Below, in pieces: positions 29,494-38,506 of a stretch of 64,000 bases of DNA. This DNA comes from Alteromonas aquimaris (GTDB lineage Bacteria; Pseudomonadota; Gammaproteobacteria; Enterobacterales; Alteromonadaceae). The notes under the pieces were generated by a model that searched no databases, was not told the origin of the DNA, and was given only the letters and a program-made list of their open reading frames with translations. The stretch covers positions 780,796 through 844,795 of the forward strand of contig NZ_JAPFRD010000011.1 in the NCBI RefSeq assembly GCF_026183695.1, read 5' to 3'. Both the position numbers and the translations under genes were made by a program. Positions within the stretch are counted from its first letter, which is position 1, and the number at the start of each line of letters is the position of its first letter.

Positions 29494-29829
29494 TATTATT
29501 ATGCATGAGGGGCATCTTAGCTTAAAGTGCTAATCATTACAGCCTCAGGAATTCCCGCCCTTAGAAAGGCTTTGCCTTAACCAGGCATCGACAAATAAGT
29601 CATTAGCAAGGTAAACAAGCGCGCCTCTCCACCAGCACGGTGAATGTAGACGTATTACCCAGCGAAGAGGTGGAGCATATCGGTGCGGTCAGCGGGTAAA
29701 CGTTGTTTCTCGCTGAGGGCTCGGCAAGATACAACGTGGCGGCCCTGTCAATTGTCGTCCAGACACACTCCCTTACTCTCTTTCTCCTATTTACCATGAG
29801 ACATGATTTGTTATGCAAACTAGTCGGCG
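29494..29829. other. Intergenic region, possible degraded coding sequence
   Basis: About 336 nt between the AraC gene and the hypothetical at 29830. A plus-strand frame around 29615-29700 reads QARLSTSTVNVDVLPSEEVE and then stops with no start. It looks protein-like and may be a remnant, but I cannot assign a family. Confidence 0.3.
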
Positions 29830-30642
29830 TTAATCGTCGGTCGGCCAAAACTGTGATAAGTGTCTTTCCGCAGTTTGTGTTACCACATCTTGGTTAAGCG
29901 CAAACTGTTCCCCCAAAAACACATGGGCCAGTTCATTGTCGGCAAGCGCTGTACACACAATATCCAGCGCATCATCGATATTTTTACCTCCTTCGCAGTA
30001 ACGCACATGATGTTCCACCTTGCCGTAACATTCTGTTTGTTGGGTAAACCACTTTTTGATGATCATCTTTCCCAGTTGTTTATAGCGTGCCTGGTGCGAC
30101 CCAAAAATAATAAAAAAGGTTTTATCTAACGGTAAACTAGCCTGAGAGTTGATTTTATTTAACACCGCCACCGTTTTCTCAATTTCTTCCTTAGCCACGG
30201 TATCCATGGCCCTAGCGAAAAGAGGAGCCAAAGTGGACTTCAAGGTCGTCAAATCGATAAACTCATTGTGCTGGGGGTTGACTGCCCACTCCTCAACCAC
30301 ACAAAACAATTCCCGAATAACTGACATATGCGCTTCATCTTTGTGCGCGCGAATAAAATCGAGAATCTCGCCATAGTTGTCTGCGTACATCAATAGTAAA
30401 GGTAAGTGGGCTGCGGCTTTAATGTCATGATAATGTGGGCCCACTACCTCATGCTCATCCACCTCTTTTCCACACTGGGCGATAATACGGTCATCCATGC
30501 GGATAACGAGCTGATACTCGCCTCCTAGAATCTGTTCCCTGAAGACGTGCTTCCTTTTTGCATAGCGCTCATGAAAGGTAAGATTAACGTGATGCAATGT
30601 GCCTTGTGAAGGGAGCTGCTGGGTATCTTTTAGAGAAGTCAT
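29830..30642 (-). CDS. Conserved-looking hypothetical cytosolic protein
   Basis: The ATG at 30642 has AAGGA at 5 nt; the ATG at 30648 has none. ~270 residues, mixed alpha/beta, without membrane segments. Notable stretches are VVGPHYHDIKAAAHLPLLLM, DKTFFIIFGSHQARYKQLGK and NELAHVFLGEQFALNQD. I do not recognise the family. It is divergent from the small hypothetical at 30769, sharing a ~125-nt promoter region. Confidence 0.65.
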   Translation of the reverse strand: MTSLKDTQQLPSQGTLHHVNLTFHERYAKRKHVFREQILGGEYQLVIRMDDRIIAQCGKEVDEHEVVGPHYHDIKAAAHLPLLLMYADNYGEILDFIRAHKDEAHMSVIRELFCVVEEWAVNPQHNEFIDLTTLKSTLAPLFARAMDTVAKEEIEKTVAVLNKINSQASLPLDKTFFIIFGSHQARYKQLGKMIIKKWFTQQTECYGKVEHHVRYCEGGKNIDDALDIVCTALADNELAHVFLGEQFALNQDVVTQTAERHLSQFWPTDD

Positions 30643-30768
30643 TGGCATCCTTTTGGCTAAGGAAAGTATTGTCTATACCTGAAAATTAGTACTTTTGTTC
30701 AATGGTAATACTGCAAAATAGATATTTAATAATATGTAGGAATAGATAATCTATGCTTGAGATATAAA

Positions 30769-31209
30769 ATGACGAAAAACGAGCAAAAAAACGTGGTTTC
30801 CAGCAGACACCAGTATCGTTTATTCACCGTTGACAACGTGTTATTTGATATACCCAGTAATGTATACGACGAAAACGCTGTGAATGGGTGGTTTGAAGCG
30901 ATAATCCAAGAAGGAAGAAAATTCGATAAATGGGTGATCTTTTCGATCCCTGATAGCAGTTTAACCATATCCGCCAGTGCTGCAACAAATCTTGGGGAAC
31001 GCTTACCCCAGTTACGCCAGCACGGTTGTATCGGGATACTGTTGCTGGCGACTCATACCAATGCAAAAATTTTCCATCATAGTGTGAAAGCCACTCCTGC
31101 CGACTTTGATTTCATCGTAAGTGAATCCATGGAATTTCTGTGTCAGCAAGCTGAACAGCTATTGGGTGAGCAAGGTAGGCTAAACATTTTTAATGTTCAT
31201 CAGCGATAG
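30769..31209 (+). CDS. Hypothetical protein, possibly STAS-like
   Basis: The ATG at 30769 (MTKNEQKN) is preferred to the TTG at 30757. 146 residues with a beta-alpha pattern (KWVIFSIPDSSLTISASAAT, GCIGILLLATHTNAKIF) that resembles STAS or SpoIIAA-like two-layer folds, but no diagnostic Ser-phosphorylation motif is clear. The last 30 bases overlap the end of the convergent flavoprotein gene. Function unknown. Confidence 0.55.
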   Translation: MTKNEQKNVVSSRHQYRLFTVDNVLFDIPSNVYDENAVNGWFEAIIQEGRKFDKWVIFSIPDSSLTISASAATNLGERLPQLRQHGCIGILLLATHTNAKIFHHSVKATPADFDFIVSESMEFLCQQAEQLLGEQGRLNIFNVHQR

Positions 31210-32661
31210 ATGGGGAGTATTGGAATCGAACGTTTTCACAAGTTTACTGGCGATTTGACGGTTTAAGCGATCGCATACATCCAAACCGGGCAGCGCTGCG
31301 TGGTGAGAACGCTGATGAGGGGAGCCGACGTAAAGATGCTCATGCGAGGTCAGTGATCCCTCACTAAGGGGGGGCAGTCTGGGCGTTCGCTGCTTTAGTG
31401 GAGGAGGGCTAATACCCCTGCAATCTATTGTAAACGTGTCGCTACTATCCTGAGAGCGGCTTGGTGGTATGAAGCATCCTCGCTCTACGCGCAGAACTTC
31501 GCTTTCTAAAAGCGCCCACAACTTGTATGCATTTTCCAGCGGCAAAGCGCCGAGCGCTTTAGCCACAAGCGAATGCGGAAAATCTTTAAACTCACTATGC
31601 CATGCATAAGCGACATTAGCGTAAAGCGTTTCAACCAGGCTAAGGAAGGCGTCCAATATTTCCTGCCAATGCCAATGCCAATACTGATCATGTTTGGCCC
31701 GGCTGTATGCAACCAGTTCACACTGTAACTTGCGTTTGGCGTCACACTGTGAAGAGGTATTAGTCAAAAAAGCCAGGGCTTGTTTGAACTTCATTGATGC
31801 AATTTGTTTGTATACCTGTGGGCAATAATGAGCGAAGGCGGGCTCACATACGGCTTCATAGAGCGCTTCAAAGTGCTCGAATTTAGCAGGCAGCTTTGAT
31901 TTCATGAATGCCATAATGCGCGCCTGATGGGAGCTGGGATACCATAAGCTGGGGAATACGCCTGACGGAGAAAGTACCTTGATAGTGTATTCCCGATGAG
32001 GGGAATAAATTACCTGTTTTGAGTTGTCTGTAAAGTACCCATTGAGGTGAGCGATGGTCAAAATGGAATCCACCGCCGTTAGCGAACTGCCGAAGATAGT
32101 ATAGTGAGACTTGCCCGTGAGGCATGCGGGCTTCAACGGATAAGGTGATTGGCTCATGGAATTAGTTAACCCCGCGTTATTGACGATGGCCCTATATCCA
32201 ATGTACCAAACTCCACCAGTTTGTAGCTGACACCCTTTCTCTGATTCAGAAATACGCGTGACAGGGTTGTCCAAATGTACGGTGACACGCACATTGCGCT
32301 GCCACAGTATTTCTATCAACGCATTAAAATTAGCCTCTAAAAATTTCCCCACTAAGGCTCGGGGTAATACAGTAAGAAGAGGGTAATTCCGATGGTCACC
32401 GCATGTATGGTTCCATTCACCAAAGTCTAGCAATAGAGGAGGTATGTCATCTGGGTGCAAATTAGAAAGTAAGCCCGGAAAACTGGTTTCGTGACTAAAC
32501 GCATGCCCGCATCCTACCTGCGATGACGCTTCAAAAATGTCGAGTTCCACATCTGAAAGCGCCAGCATGTGCAAATGATAAAGCAAATAGACGGTGGCAG
32601 GGCCCGCGCCTATTACTGCTATCTTGGGTTGTCCTGCCGCGTGAAGTGAAATGCTACCCAT
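31180..32661 (-). CDS. FAD/NAD(P)-binding flavoprotein (FAD-NAD(P)-binding superfamily)
   Basis: 493 residues. The N-terminus has the Rossmann dinucleotide motif KIAVIGAGPATVYLLYHLH, followed by ELDIFEASSQVGCGHAFS and later YRAIVNNAGL and YTIFGSSLTAVDS (second nucleotide-binding motif). This is the HI0933/pfam13454-like architecture, sometimes annotated as a hydroxyacylglutathione or lysine-monooxygenase-like flavoprotein; the substrate is unknown. It is separated by 24 nt from the SDR gene upstream on the same strand, so they are probably in one operon. Confidence 0.78.
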   Translation of the reverse strand: MGSISLHAAGQPKIAVIGAGPATVYLLYHLHMLALSDVELDIFEASSQVGCGHAFSHETSFPGLLSNLHPDDIPPLLLDFGEWNHTCGDHRNYPLLTVLPRALVGKFLEANFNALIEILWQRNVRVTVHLDNPVTRISESEKGCQLQTGGVWYIGYRAIVNNAGLTNSMSQSPYPLKPACLTGKSHYTIFGSSLTAVDSILTIAHLNGYFTDNSKQVIYSPHREYTIKVLSPSGVFPSLWYPSSHQARIMAFMKSKLPAKFEHFEALYEAVCEPAFAHYCPQVYKQIASMKFKQALAFLTNTSSQCDAKRKLQCELVAYSRAKHDQYWHWHWQEILDAFLSLVETLYANVAYAWHSEFKDFPHSLVAKALGALPLENAYKLWALLESEVLRVERGCFIPPSRSQDSSDTFTIDCRGISPPPLKQRTPRLPPLSEGSLTSHEHLYVGSPHQRSHHAALPGLDVCDRLNRQIASKLVKTFDSNTPHLSLMNIKNV

Positions 32662-32685
32662 GGGAGTGTATACCGCAATGTGCCC

Positions 32686-33588
32686 TTATGGTAAATGCTC
32701 CCCACCTGTCACGCCAATAATTTCAGCGGTCATGTAACTGGACTCTTGCGACGCCAAAAAGACGTAAGCAGGGGCAAGTTCAATCGGTTGCCCGGGTCGT
32801 CCCATCGGGACATGTTCACCAAACCCATCTAATTTCTTAGCCGGCTGACCACCGCTTTGCTGTATCGGCGTCCACACTGGGCCCGGCGCCACACCGTTCA
32901 CCCGTATGCCTTTTTCAATCAGCATTTTGGCAAGACCTTGGGTAAACGCAGTAATTGCTCCTTTCGTCGACGCGTAATCCAGCAGACCGGCGGAAGGCTG
33001 ATACGACTGGATTGAAGTAGAATTAATAATAGTTGCCCCTGGTGGCATATGCTTCACTGCGGCCTTGGTAATATAAAACATCGAGAAAATATTGGTTTCG
33101 AAGGTGGTGCGAAACTGCTCGGAAGATAATTCTTCAAACGACTCTGTATGTTGCTGTTTGCCCGCATTGTTCACCAGAATATCTATTCCGCCTAGAAAGT
33201 CGACAGCTTGCTTCACCAGCGTTTGGCAAAACGTTTCATCTTTAATATCGCCGGGTATCCCTTTTATTTTTTTTCCTTCAGAGGTAAGTAATTCAATAAG
33301 GGTATGAGCGTCCTTTTCTTCACTGGGGAGATAATTGATCACCACATCGGCCCCCTCCCGAGAATACGCAATGGCAACCGCGCGGCCTATTCCGGAATCG
33401 CCTCCCGTGATCAGCGCTTTTCGTCCGCTGAGCCTATCTTTACCTCGATACAGGCTATCGCCATGCTCAGCTTGTGGTTGAAGTATTTCGTCTAGGGCGG
33501 GATCGGGCTGGTTAGAATTTTTGCCAGTATCCCCTGGAGGATATTGATAGCGGGGATCTTGCATCGTAAATTGATTGTTTTCACTCAT
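32686..33588 (-). CDS. SDR family oxidoreductase (YghA / general stress protein 39 type)
   Basis: The ATG at 33588 follows AAGGA at 7-8 nt. ~300 residues with the long N-terminal arm typical of this subgroup (DPRYQYPPGDTG). The cofactor motif is ALITGGDSGIGRAVA (TGxxxGIG), then VNNAG, the catalytic Ser in IINSTSIQSYQ and YASTKGA (YxxxK). Members reduce aldehydes or ketones with NAD(P)H and are often stress-induced. It sits upstream of, and is probably cotranscribed with, the flavoprotein at 31180. Confidence 0.92.
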   Translation of the reverse strand: MSENNQFTMQDPRYQYPPGDTGKNSNQPDPALDEILQPQAEHGDSLYRGKDRLSGRKALITGGDSGIGRAVAIAYSREGADVVINYLPSEEKDAHTLIELLTSEGKKIKGIPGDIKDETFCQTLVKQAVDFLGGIDILVNNAGKQQHTESFEELSSEQFRTTFETNIFSMFYITKAAVKHMPPGATIINSTSIQSYQPSAGLLDYASTKGAITAFTQGLAKMLIEKGIRVNGVAPGPVWTPIQQSGGQPAKKLDGFGEHVPMGRPGQPIELAPAYVFLASQESSYMTAEIIGVTGGEHLP

Positions 33589-33861
33589 GCCAGTGTCCTT
33601 TTGCGAAAGTAATGCAGATATCATTCATGTCTACACAAATGGGATCGCGCCGGTTTAGTGTCTATAAGCATTTAATGTTTATTTAATATGCAGAAACAGT
33701 TGCCGTGAGCTGACGACTATTACTGTTTTTTCGTCATGACTAACCTTAAGAGCTTTTTTTGATAGCTCGCTACTACCGCCGAGATGGCAATCGAAAAACC
33801 TGAAGGAAGTACAAAGTTAAACCCTATTTGGGACAACCCACGCGCATAGCAGGAGTGCGGG

Positions 33862-34110
33862 TTAACTTTGTTCTAGCATCATTCCAATGACACCAACAGT
33901 GAATCCGATGATGGCCCCCATAGGAGGGAACCAATGGTTTTTCATAGCTACCTGAGGGGCCATGTCCTGAAACAACGTGTATAAAATACCGCCTGAGGCG
34001 ATTAACATTATCGCGGCCACAAAGAGCGGCGAATCGACCGACCATAAATAACCTATAATCCCCCAAGTAAACTTAAGTACAGTGCTGAGGCCCACCCCAG
34101 AGATTCTCAT
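33862..34110 (-). pseudogene. C-terminal remnant of a ZIP-family metal transporter
   Basis: An 83-residue frame (MRISGVGLSTVLKF onward) holds a helix, then LIASGGILYTLFQDMAPQ and FPPMGAIIGFTVGVIGMMLE. This matches the last two helices of ZIP-type permeases, which are normally ~250-350 residues. The N-terminal helices and the metal-binding His motif are absent; the 170 nt upstream show no matching frame. I read it as a 5'-deleted pseudogene, though a small membrane protein cannot be excluded. Confidence 0.45.
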
Positions 34111-34278
34111 TACATGGCGGGTTGTATGGCATTGGCTCACTGGACGCGCTGTCCCTTGTCACTTTTCACTTCTTACTTGTCATCTGCTATCTATCATGTG
34201 GTTCGTCAACGCGTGTACCGTTGCAGCCATATTAAAATTAGTGAACACTATCTGTCTCTCCTCACACCCTGCAGTCAT

Positions 34279-34788
34279 TCACTCTGAACAATCCCGCCTG
34301 AGCCGTTTTTCGATATTTACTGAGTGATCATCAGCTTTAATCACACTAAGCTCACCGCACGCTTCCAGCACGACCGCGTCCACATCTTTCTCGTCACAAT
34401 AGCCTCTTTGGCGAATCGCACAACGCACTTCCGCCGGCGTAACCCGATGGCGTACCAACGCCGAATCAATTAATTCACCATTTAACGCTAAAACAGAAGG
34501 TGCATGTTGAGTGTATTTTCTAAAAACGCGCGAGTGGACAGATAAGAAGGTAAATACATACTGGAGGACGAACAAACAGCATATTGCCGTGGCGCCTTCC
34601 CAGATCGACACGGATCTATTTAATGCCGTCGTGCCCAATAATGCGCCCATGGCAACGGTGACGATCCAGTCAAAATTATTAAGCTTTGCACTGGCTCTTT
34701 TGCCCACGATTAATATCAGCAACACCACCACAAAATATGCCAAAGAGGTCGCAGTGACTACTTCCAGAATAGATACACTCTTTTCCAT
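34279..34788 (-). CDS. DUF421 (YetF-like) membrane protein
   Basis: The ATG at 34788 (MEKSVSILEVVTATS) fits the family; a GTG at 34845 is an alternative, and neither has a strong ribosome site. ~170 residues with three N-terminal membrane helices, the conserved LNNFDWIVTVAMGALLG strand and a cytosolic DUF421 domain (PSVLALNGELIDSALVRHR, DEKDVDAVVLEACGELSVI). The family occurs in spore and stress contexts with unknown biochemical role. A paralogue lies at 45582-46106. Confidence 0.82.
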   Translation of the reverse strand: MEKSVSILEVVTATSLAYFVVVLLILIVGKRASAKLNNFDWIVTVAMGALLGTTALNRSVSIWEGATAICCLFVLQYVFTFLSVHSRVFRKYTQHAPSVLALNGELIDSALVRHRVTPAEVRCAIRQRGYCDEKDVDAVVLEACGELSVIKADDHSVNIEKRLRRDCSE

Positions 34789-35047
34789 ACGGTCTATAAT
34801 TACCAAGGTTTTGATAAGTCGAAGATAAAGTATAGTCAAACTCACCCAAGATAGTTCATTAAAGGAAGTGATCTAAAATCTCACTTACTGCTATATATGA
34901 TGAAACCAACTTATTGAACTCTAGGCTTTTCTCTGTGGAGCTTTCCAGGTTCAAAGGTGCTGTAGCACATGTTTGCGTAGTCTGTGTTTCCTCTCTGGTT
35001 AGATAGAAAAAGGCGCTATGAGTTAGCTTATGAAAAAGGATTAACTT

Positions 35048-36757
35048 ATGCGTAGAATATTTCTTTCAGCAACAGCCATGGCCACGCTTTTGTGCTCCAA
35101 TAGCGTGTTCGCACAAACAAATTTTGAACTGAGTAATTCCCTGGCAGGGCACTTTTTCATTAGCCTTATCGCTGGAGTAATGATTGCCGTAGGGATTCAG
35201 TTTTTATTAAGCAACTTAGCTATTGCCCTGGGAATTACCGCGATAGGAGATGTGAGGGACTATGAAAATACTTCAGGTTCATCCTCATCCTCTTCGTCAT
35301 CATCTAATTCTGATAGCTCCAGTTCCACTAAGTCTATGGGCCGAAAGGTAACAGCGGGATTAGGCCTGTTTACCACCATTACCATGTCTATCTCGCTTTT
35401 TGTGGCAGTGTGGCTGGCAACTGACCTCAGTATGGTGAGCAGCGCATTAAACGGCGCTATTTTGGGGTTAGTGGTATGGGCATTTTTCTTTTTGTTGGCA
35501 CTGATGGTGGATGTGAAACTAACCACTGCAATTTGCGGCAACCTGGTTTCGTTGATCCAAAAAGGGTTGGCCGGTACCTCCAGCGCGGTAGCGGGTGTAT
35601 TTTCTACCAGCGATGAATCAAAAGCCCGTTCATTTGCCAAAGAAACGGTTAAAGCCATTCACGATGAGGTGAAAAAAGAATTCGATACCAGCGACCTGGA
35701 TAGCAAAATTAAGCAGTATATTGACCGTGCTACATCTGATAGCTTTTCAGCCAAAGATTTTAGGAAAGAATTAGAAAAGCTTATAGATGAAATTGAAGTA
35801 GAAGAACAGTATGTAACTGATGATCCCAATACAACCAAAAAGTTGATTTTGGATATAGCAAGTAATCGCCCTTCTTTAAATGAAGAGCAGAAGAAGCAAT
35901 TGTCCAGTTCGTTAGACGACATAAAAGCCTCTATTCGCGAAAACGACTCCCATCAGGCTAGAGCTACCGCTGCATTTGATAAATTGTCGCCGGGCGATGA
36001 AGAGCAGGGGCGTAAATACCGTGAACAAGTCCGTGCCTATCTTGATAAAACAGGGAGGGAAGAACTTTCTTCCGAAGAAATCGAACGCGATCTGGAAACC
36101 ATCTTTGATAATCCAGCCAGTGCTCAGCGCATATTAAGTAATCGTCTAAGTCAGCTAGATCGTGACTCGATAAAAGCGATGTTGGCAGCGCATGACAGTA
36201 TGGATGAATCGAAAGCGGAAAAAGTCCTCTCAGCGTATGACAAAATTTTGTCAAAGTTTGCCAACAATACGTCAGATTCAAGTTCAGGTAGCGCTACCCC
36301 GAATCTGCCAGCGAGAAGAAGTAAGGCCGAACAGCGGGTACAGCAATGGTTCGACCGCATGCAGCGTCCTGAGCTCAGATATCGCGACCTCAAGAATGAT
36401 TTCATGGCCATTCTTAACGATCCTTCCATGGCACCTCAGGTCCTATCAAAACGGTTGAGCAGAATGGATGAGAAAACCGTTAGAGCATTGTTAACCAACA
36501 ATGATCAAATCGACGAAAAAGATATTGACCAATATATGGCAAAATTTGAGGAAGCCAAAGCTGATCTCCTTGATCGGATTAACAAGATGCAGGCAGAGGC
36601 TGAGAAGCGTATTAACGAACTTAAACATATGGCGTTTGAAGAAGCAGAGGCGGTACGAGCTACCGCTGCGTCTGCGGCCTGGTGGTTGTTTGTCAGTGCG
36701 TTAGCCAGTGCTGGTGCCGCCGCACTGGCCGGCGCCCTTGCCAGTAATTTAATTTAA
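35048..36757 (+). CDS. Large membrane-anchored helical-repeat protein, function unknown
   Basis: 569 residues. A signal-like N-terminus (MRRIFLSATAMATLLCSNSVFA) is followed by about four hydrophobic segments to residue ~180, interrupted by a poly-Ser linker (~77-97). The body is highly charged and helical with an imperfect ~75-residue repeat: YLDKTGREELSSEEIERDLE and WFDRMQRPELRYRDLKNDFM each lead to NP/DPS.A..(I/V)LS.RLS..D..(S/T)..A.L. A diverged third copy starts at YIDRATSDSFSAKDFRKELE. A final coiled coil ends in a C-terminal membrane segment. It is probably an envelope protein with cytosolic or periplasmic repeats. It is followed by the 36813 gene. Confidence 0.8.
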   Translation: MRRIFLSATAMATLLCSNSVFAQTNFELSNSLAGHFFISLIAGVMIAVGIQFLLSNLAIALGITAIGDVRDYENTSGSSSSSSSSSNSDSSSSTKSMGRKVTAGLGLFTTITMSISLFVAVWLATDLSMVSSALNGAILGLVVWAFFFLLALMVDVKLTTAICGNLVSLIQKGLAGTSSAVAGVFSTSDESKARSFAKETVKAIHDEVKKEFDTSDLDSKIKQYIDRATSDSFSAKDFRKELEKLIDEIEVEEQYVTDDPNTTKKLILDIASNRPSLNEEQKKQLSSSLDDIKASIRENDSHQARATAAFDKLSPGDEEQGRKYREQVRAYLDKTGREELSSEEIERDLETIFDNPASAQRILSNRLSQLDRDSIKAMLAAHDSMDESKAEKVLSAYDKILSKFANNTSDSSSGSATPNLPARRSKAEQRVQQWFDRMQRPELRYRDLKNDFMAILNDPSMAPQVLSKRLSRMDEKTVRALLTNNDQIDEKDIDQYMAKFEEAKADLLDRINKMQAEAEKRINELKHMAFEEAEAVRATAASAAWWLFVSALASAGAAALAGALASNLI

Positions 36758-36770
36758 TCGCTAACCTACA

Positions 36771-36796
36771 AAGCACGCATGTACGCATGCGTGCTT
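36771..36796. other. Strong intergenic stem-loop
   Basis: A perfect 10-bp stem (AAGCACGCAT / ATGCGTGCTT) with a 6-nt loop between the repeat protein and the channel-like gene. There is no U-tract, so it is not a standard terminator. It may stabilise the upstream transcript or reduce expression of the downstream gene. Confidence 0.6.
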
Positions 36797-36812
36797 CCTC
36801 ACCGGAGGGCTC

Positions 36813-37220
36813 ATGTTCATTGCAATCGCCGGTAGTTTTATCATGACCCTGATGGTAATCGCCTTTCACTATTATACCCTACGAGCTGTTACTTCTTTGT
36901 CCGAGCAATTCAGTAAGGGCTTTAAACGGAATGTGACGGTGGTGAGTTGTATCTTTTGTATCCATTGCGTTGAAATTGTCTGGTTTGCGTTTGATCTCTT
37001 TATCGCTTATGAAGTAGTAGGCCTAAGGGGATTTGAGGAAGATTTTAGCGGCTCCGTTCAGGCGTATCTGCACCTCTCCGCAAGCAGCTTTACTACCTTA
37101 GGCGCGTTTGTCTCAACACCTAAAGAAAACATCGCACTTGTACTCGATATGATTTCGTTAACAGGCTTTACGATGCTTACCTGGTCGGCCACTCATTATT
37201 ACAGTATATTCTCTCGTTGA
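36813..37220 (+). CDS. Small membrane protein resembling a two-helix ion channel with a lost selectivity filter
   Basis: 135 residues with about three or four membrane segments: MFIAIAGSFIMTLMVIAFHY, VVSCIFCIHCVEIVWFAFDL, a pore-helix-like stretch AYLHLSASSFTTLGAF and a last helix ISLTGFTMLTWSATHYY. The pore-like part and the closing helix match the Ion_trans_2 pattern found in bacterial two-helix channels, but TVGYG is replaced by TLGAF. It starts 56 nt after the repeat protein and is probably in the same operon. Confidence 0.65.
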   Translation: MFIAIAGSFIMTLMVIAFHYYTLRAVTSLSEQFSKGFKRNVTVVSCIFCIHCVEIVWFAFDLFIAYEVVGLRGFEEDFSGSVQAYLHLSASSFTTLGAFVSTPKENIALVLDMISLTGFTMLTWSATHYYSIFSR

Positions 37221-37680
37221 TTTGTTATAGACCCATAGGTGTAAAATAAGGAAATTTTTCGTTGCCAGCTTAATGGTAAAAAGGGATATTCGACTCCTGT
37301 TTGAAATGGTTATAACCTCGGAGACGACCCTCCCTAAGTGGTCTTCACTTGAGAACACGCGGTGGTCGGTTGATTCGTATTTCAAATGAAAGAATGACTT
37401 TGTAATTTTTACTCTAATTATTACCAAAACCCCCTATCGCATCTCCAAGTCGCCTCGGTTCTAATCGAAATTAACGCCTTACAAAAGTTTAATTTTTCGC
37501 CAGCCTAATTTCGTACTTCCATTTTTCCAAGTTAATTTTTTGATTTTTATACATAAATTGAATTTTGTAACTGGTGAAAATTGATTGTATTTCTTCGCAG
37601 CTGTCAAACCAGCAAGTACGTCGGTTTGCATATTGCTGTGAATAAATGAATTTTTCTTAAACCATCCATAAGGAGGCGTT
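37221..37680. other. Intergenic region upstream of the nonapeptide-repeat pair
   Basis: About 460 AT-rich nt. The only clear element is a strong ribosome site (AAGGAGG) just before 37681. No promoter or small gene could be defended. Confidence 0.45.
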
Positions 37681-38466
37681 ATGAAAATTAACCAAGACAA
37701 ACAGGCCCTGAAACACGTTGGACGTACTCACAGTGTCGCCTGTGCAGTAACTCTCGCGCTTGGATTGGCATTTCCGACTGTCGGATTGGCACAATCTGAA
37801 GTGGAATCAGAGAAGGCTGAAATAGAAGTCATAAAGGGTGAGACAGATGTAAAAGTTAAGCAACCAGCACCGAAGGTGGACGTAGCACAGAAAGATCCCC
37901 AGGTAGATGTAGAAGTCGGGGAAGCAACGGTAGATGTGGCCTACGAAGAACCTGAAATTGATATTGAACAGCAAGAGCCGGAGGTGAATGTTGTTCAGGC
38001 TGAGCCACAAGTTACAGTAAAAGCTGCGGAGCCCGAAGTAACCGTCAATAAGGCAGAGCCTGAAATTCATATCGAAAAAAGCGAGCCTGAGATTGCAGTA
38101 GTGAGAAAGGATGAACAAGGTGAGTTGCGCGAAGATAGCGATATAGCCTCAATTAATCATCTGACCCTCGAAGAACTTGAAGGTAAAGACGTGAAAAACC
38201 ATCAAGGAGATGAGATAGGTAGTATCGAGGAAATTGTTAAATCGAATGATGGCGAGCTCTCTCTGGTCATCGAGTCGGGAGGAGTGCTAGGCCTCGGTTC
38301 AGAAAAAACCATTCTGTCTCTAAATGAGGTGGAGCTTCAAGGCGAAGAGGTGGTATGGATGACCAATAAAACCGCCGATAGTTTACCACCATTTAATGAA
38401 GAGCTTTACATTGAGCTGTCACGAAAAGACCAGCGAGTAGATGAGTTGATCAGTATGAATCGATAG
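37681..38466 (+). CDS. Secreted PRC-barrel protein with ten 9-residue repeats
   Basis: 261 residues with a signal peptide (cleaved near VGLAQS). Residues ~57-146 are ten consecutive nonapeptides of the form x-x-x-E-P-E-V-x-V (for example KAAEPEVTV, NKAEPEIHI, EKSEPEIAV). Hydrophobic residues fall at positions 7 and 9 of each unit. A PRC-barrel domain follows (LTLEELEGKDVKNHQGDEIG to ILSLNEVELQGEEVVW). The PRC barrel is a small binding or adhesion fold. AAGGAGG gives efficient initiation. The next gene carries the same repeat type, so they probably act together in the periplasm or cell surface. Confidence 0.85.
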   Translation: MKINQDKQALKHVGRTHSVACAVTLALGLAFPTVGLAQSEVESEKAEIEVIKGETDVKVKQPAPKVDVAQKDPQVDVEVGEATVDVAYEEPEIDIEQQEPEVNVVQAEPQVTVKAAEPEVTVNKAEPEIHIEKSEPEIAVVRKDEQGELREDSDIASINHLTLEELEGKDVKNHQGDEIGSIEEIVKSNDGELSLVIESGGVLGLGSEKTILSLNEVELQGEEVVWMTNKTADSLPPFNEELYIELSRKDQRVDELISMNR

Positions 38467-38506
38467 CCACTGTCAATCTGATAATCTTGAATTAGAAGGA
38501 GACATT

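Noticed and set aside
29615..29700. Protein-like stretch QARLSTSTVNVDVLPSEEVE as an HlyD-type adaptor remnant
   Set aside because: Too short and without start; resemblance to adaptor proteins is too weak to name.
37807..38118. Minus-strand frame of 103 residues inside the PRC-barrel gene
   Set aside because: It is the antisense shadow of the nonapeptide repeats; composition is aromatic-rich and there is no ribosome site.
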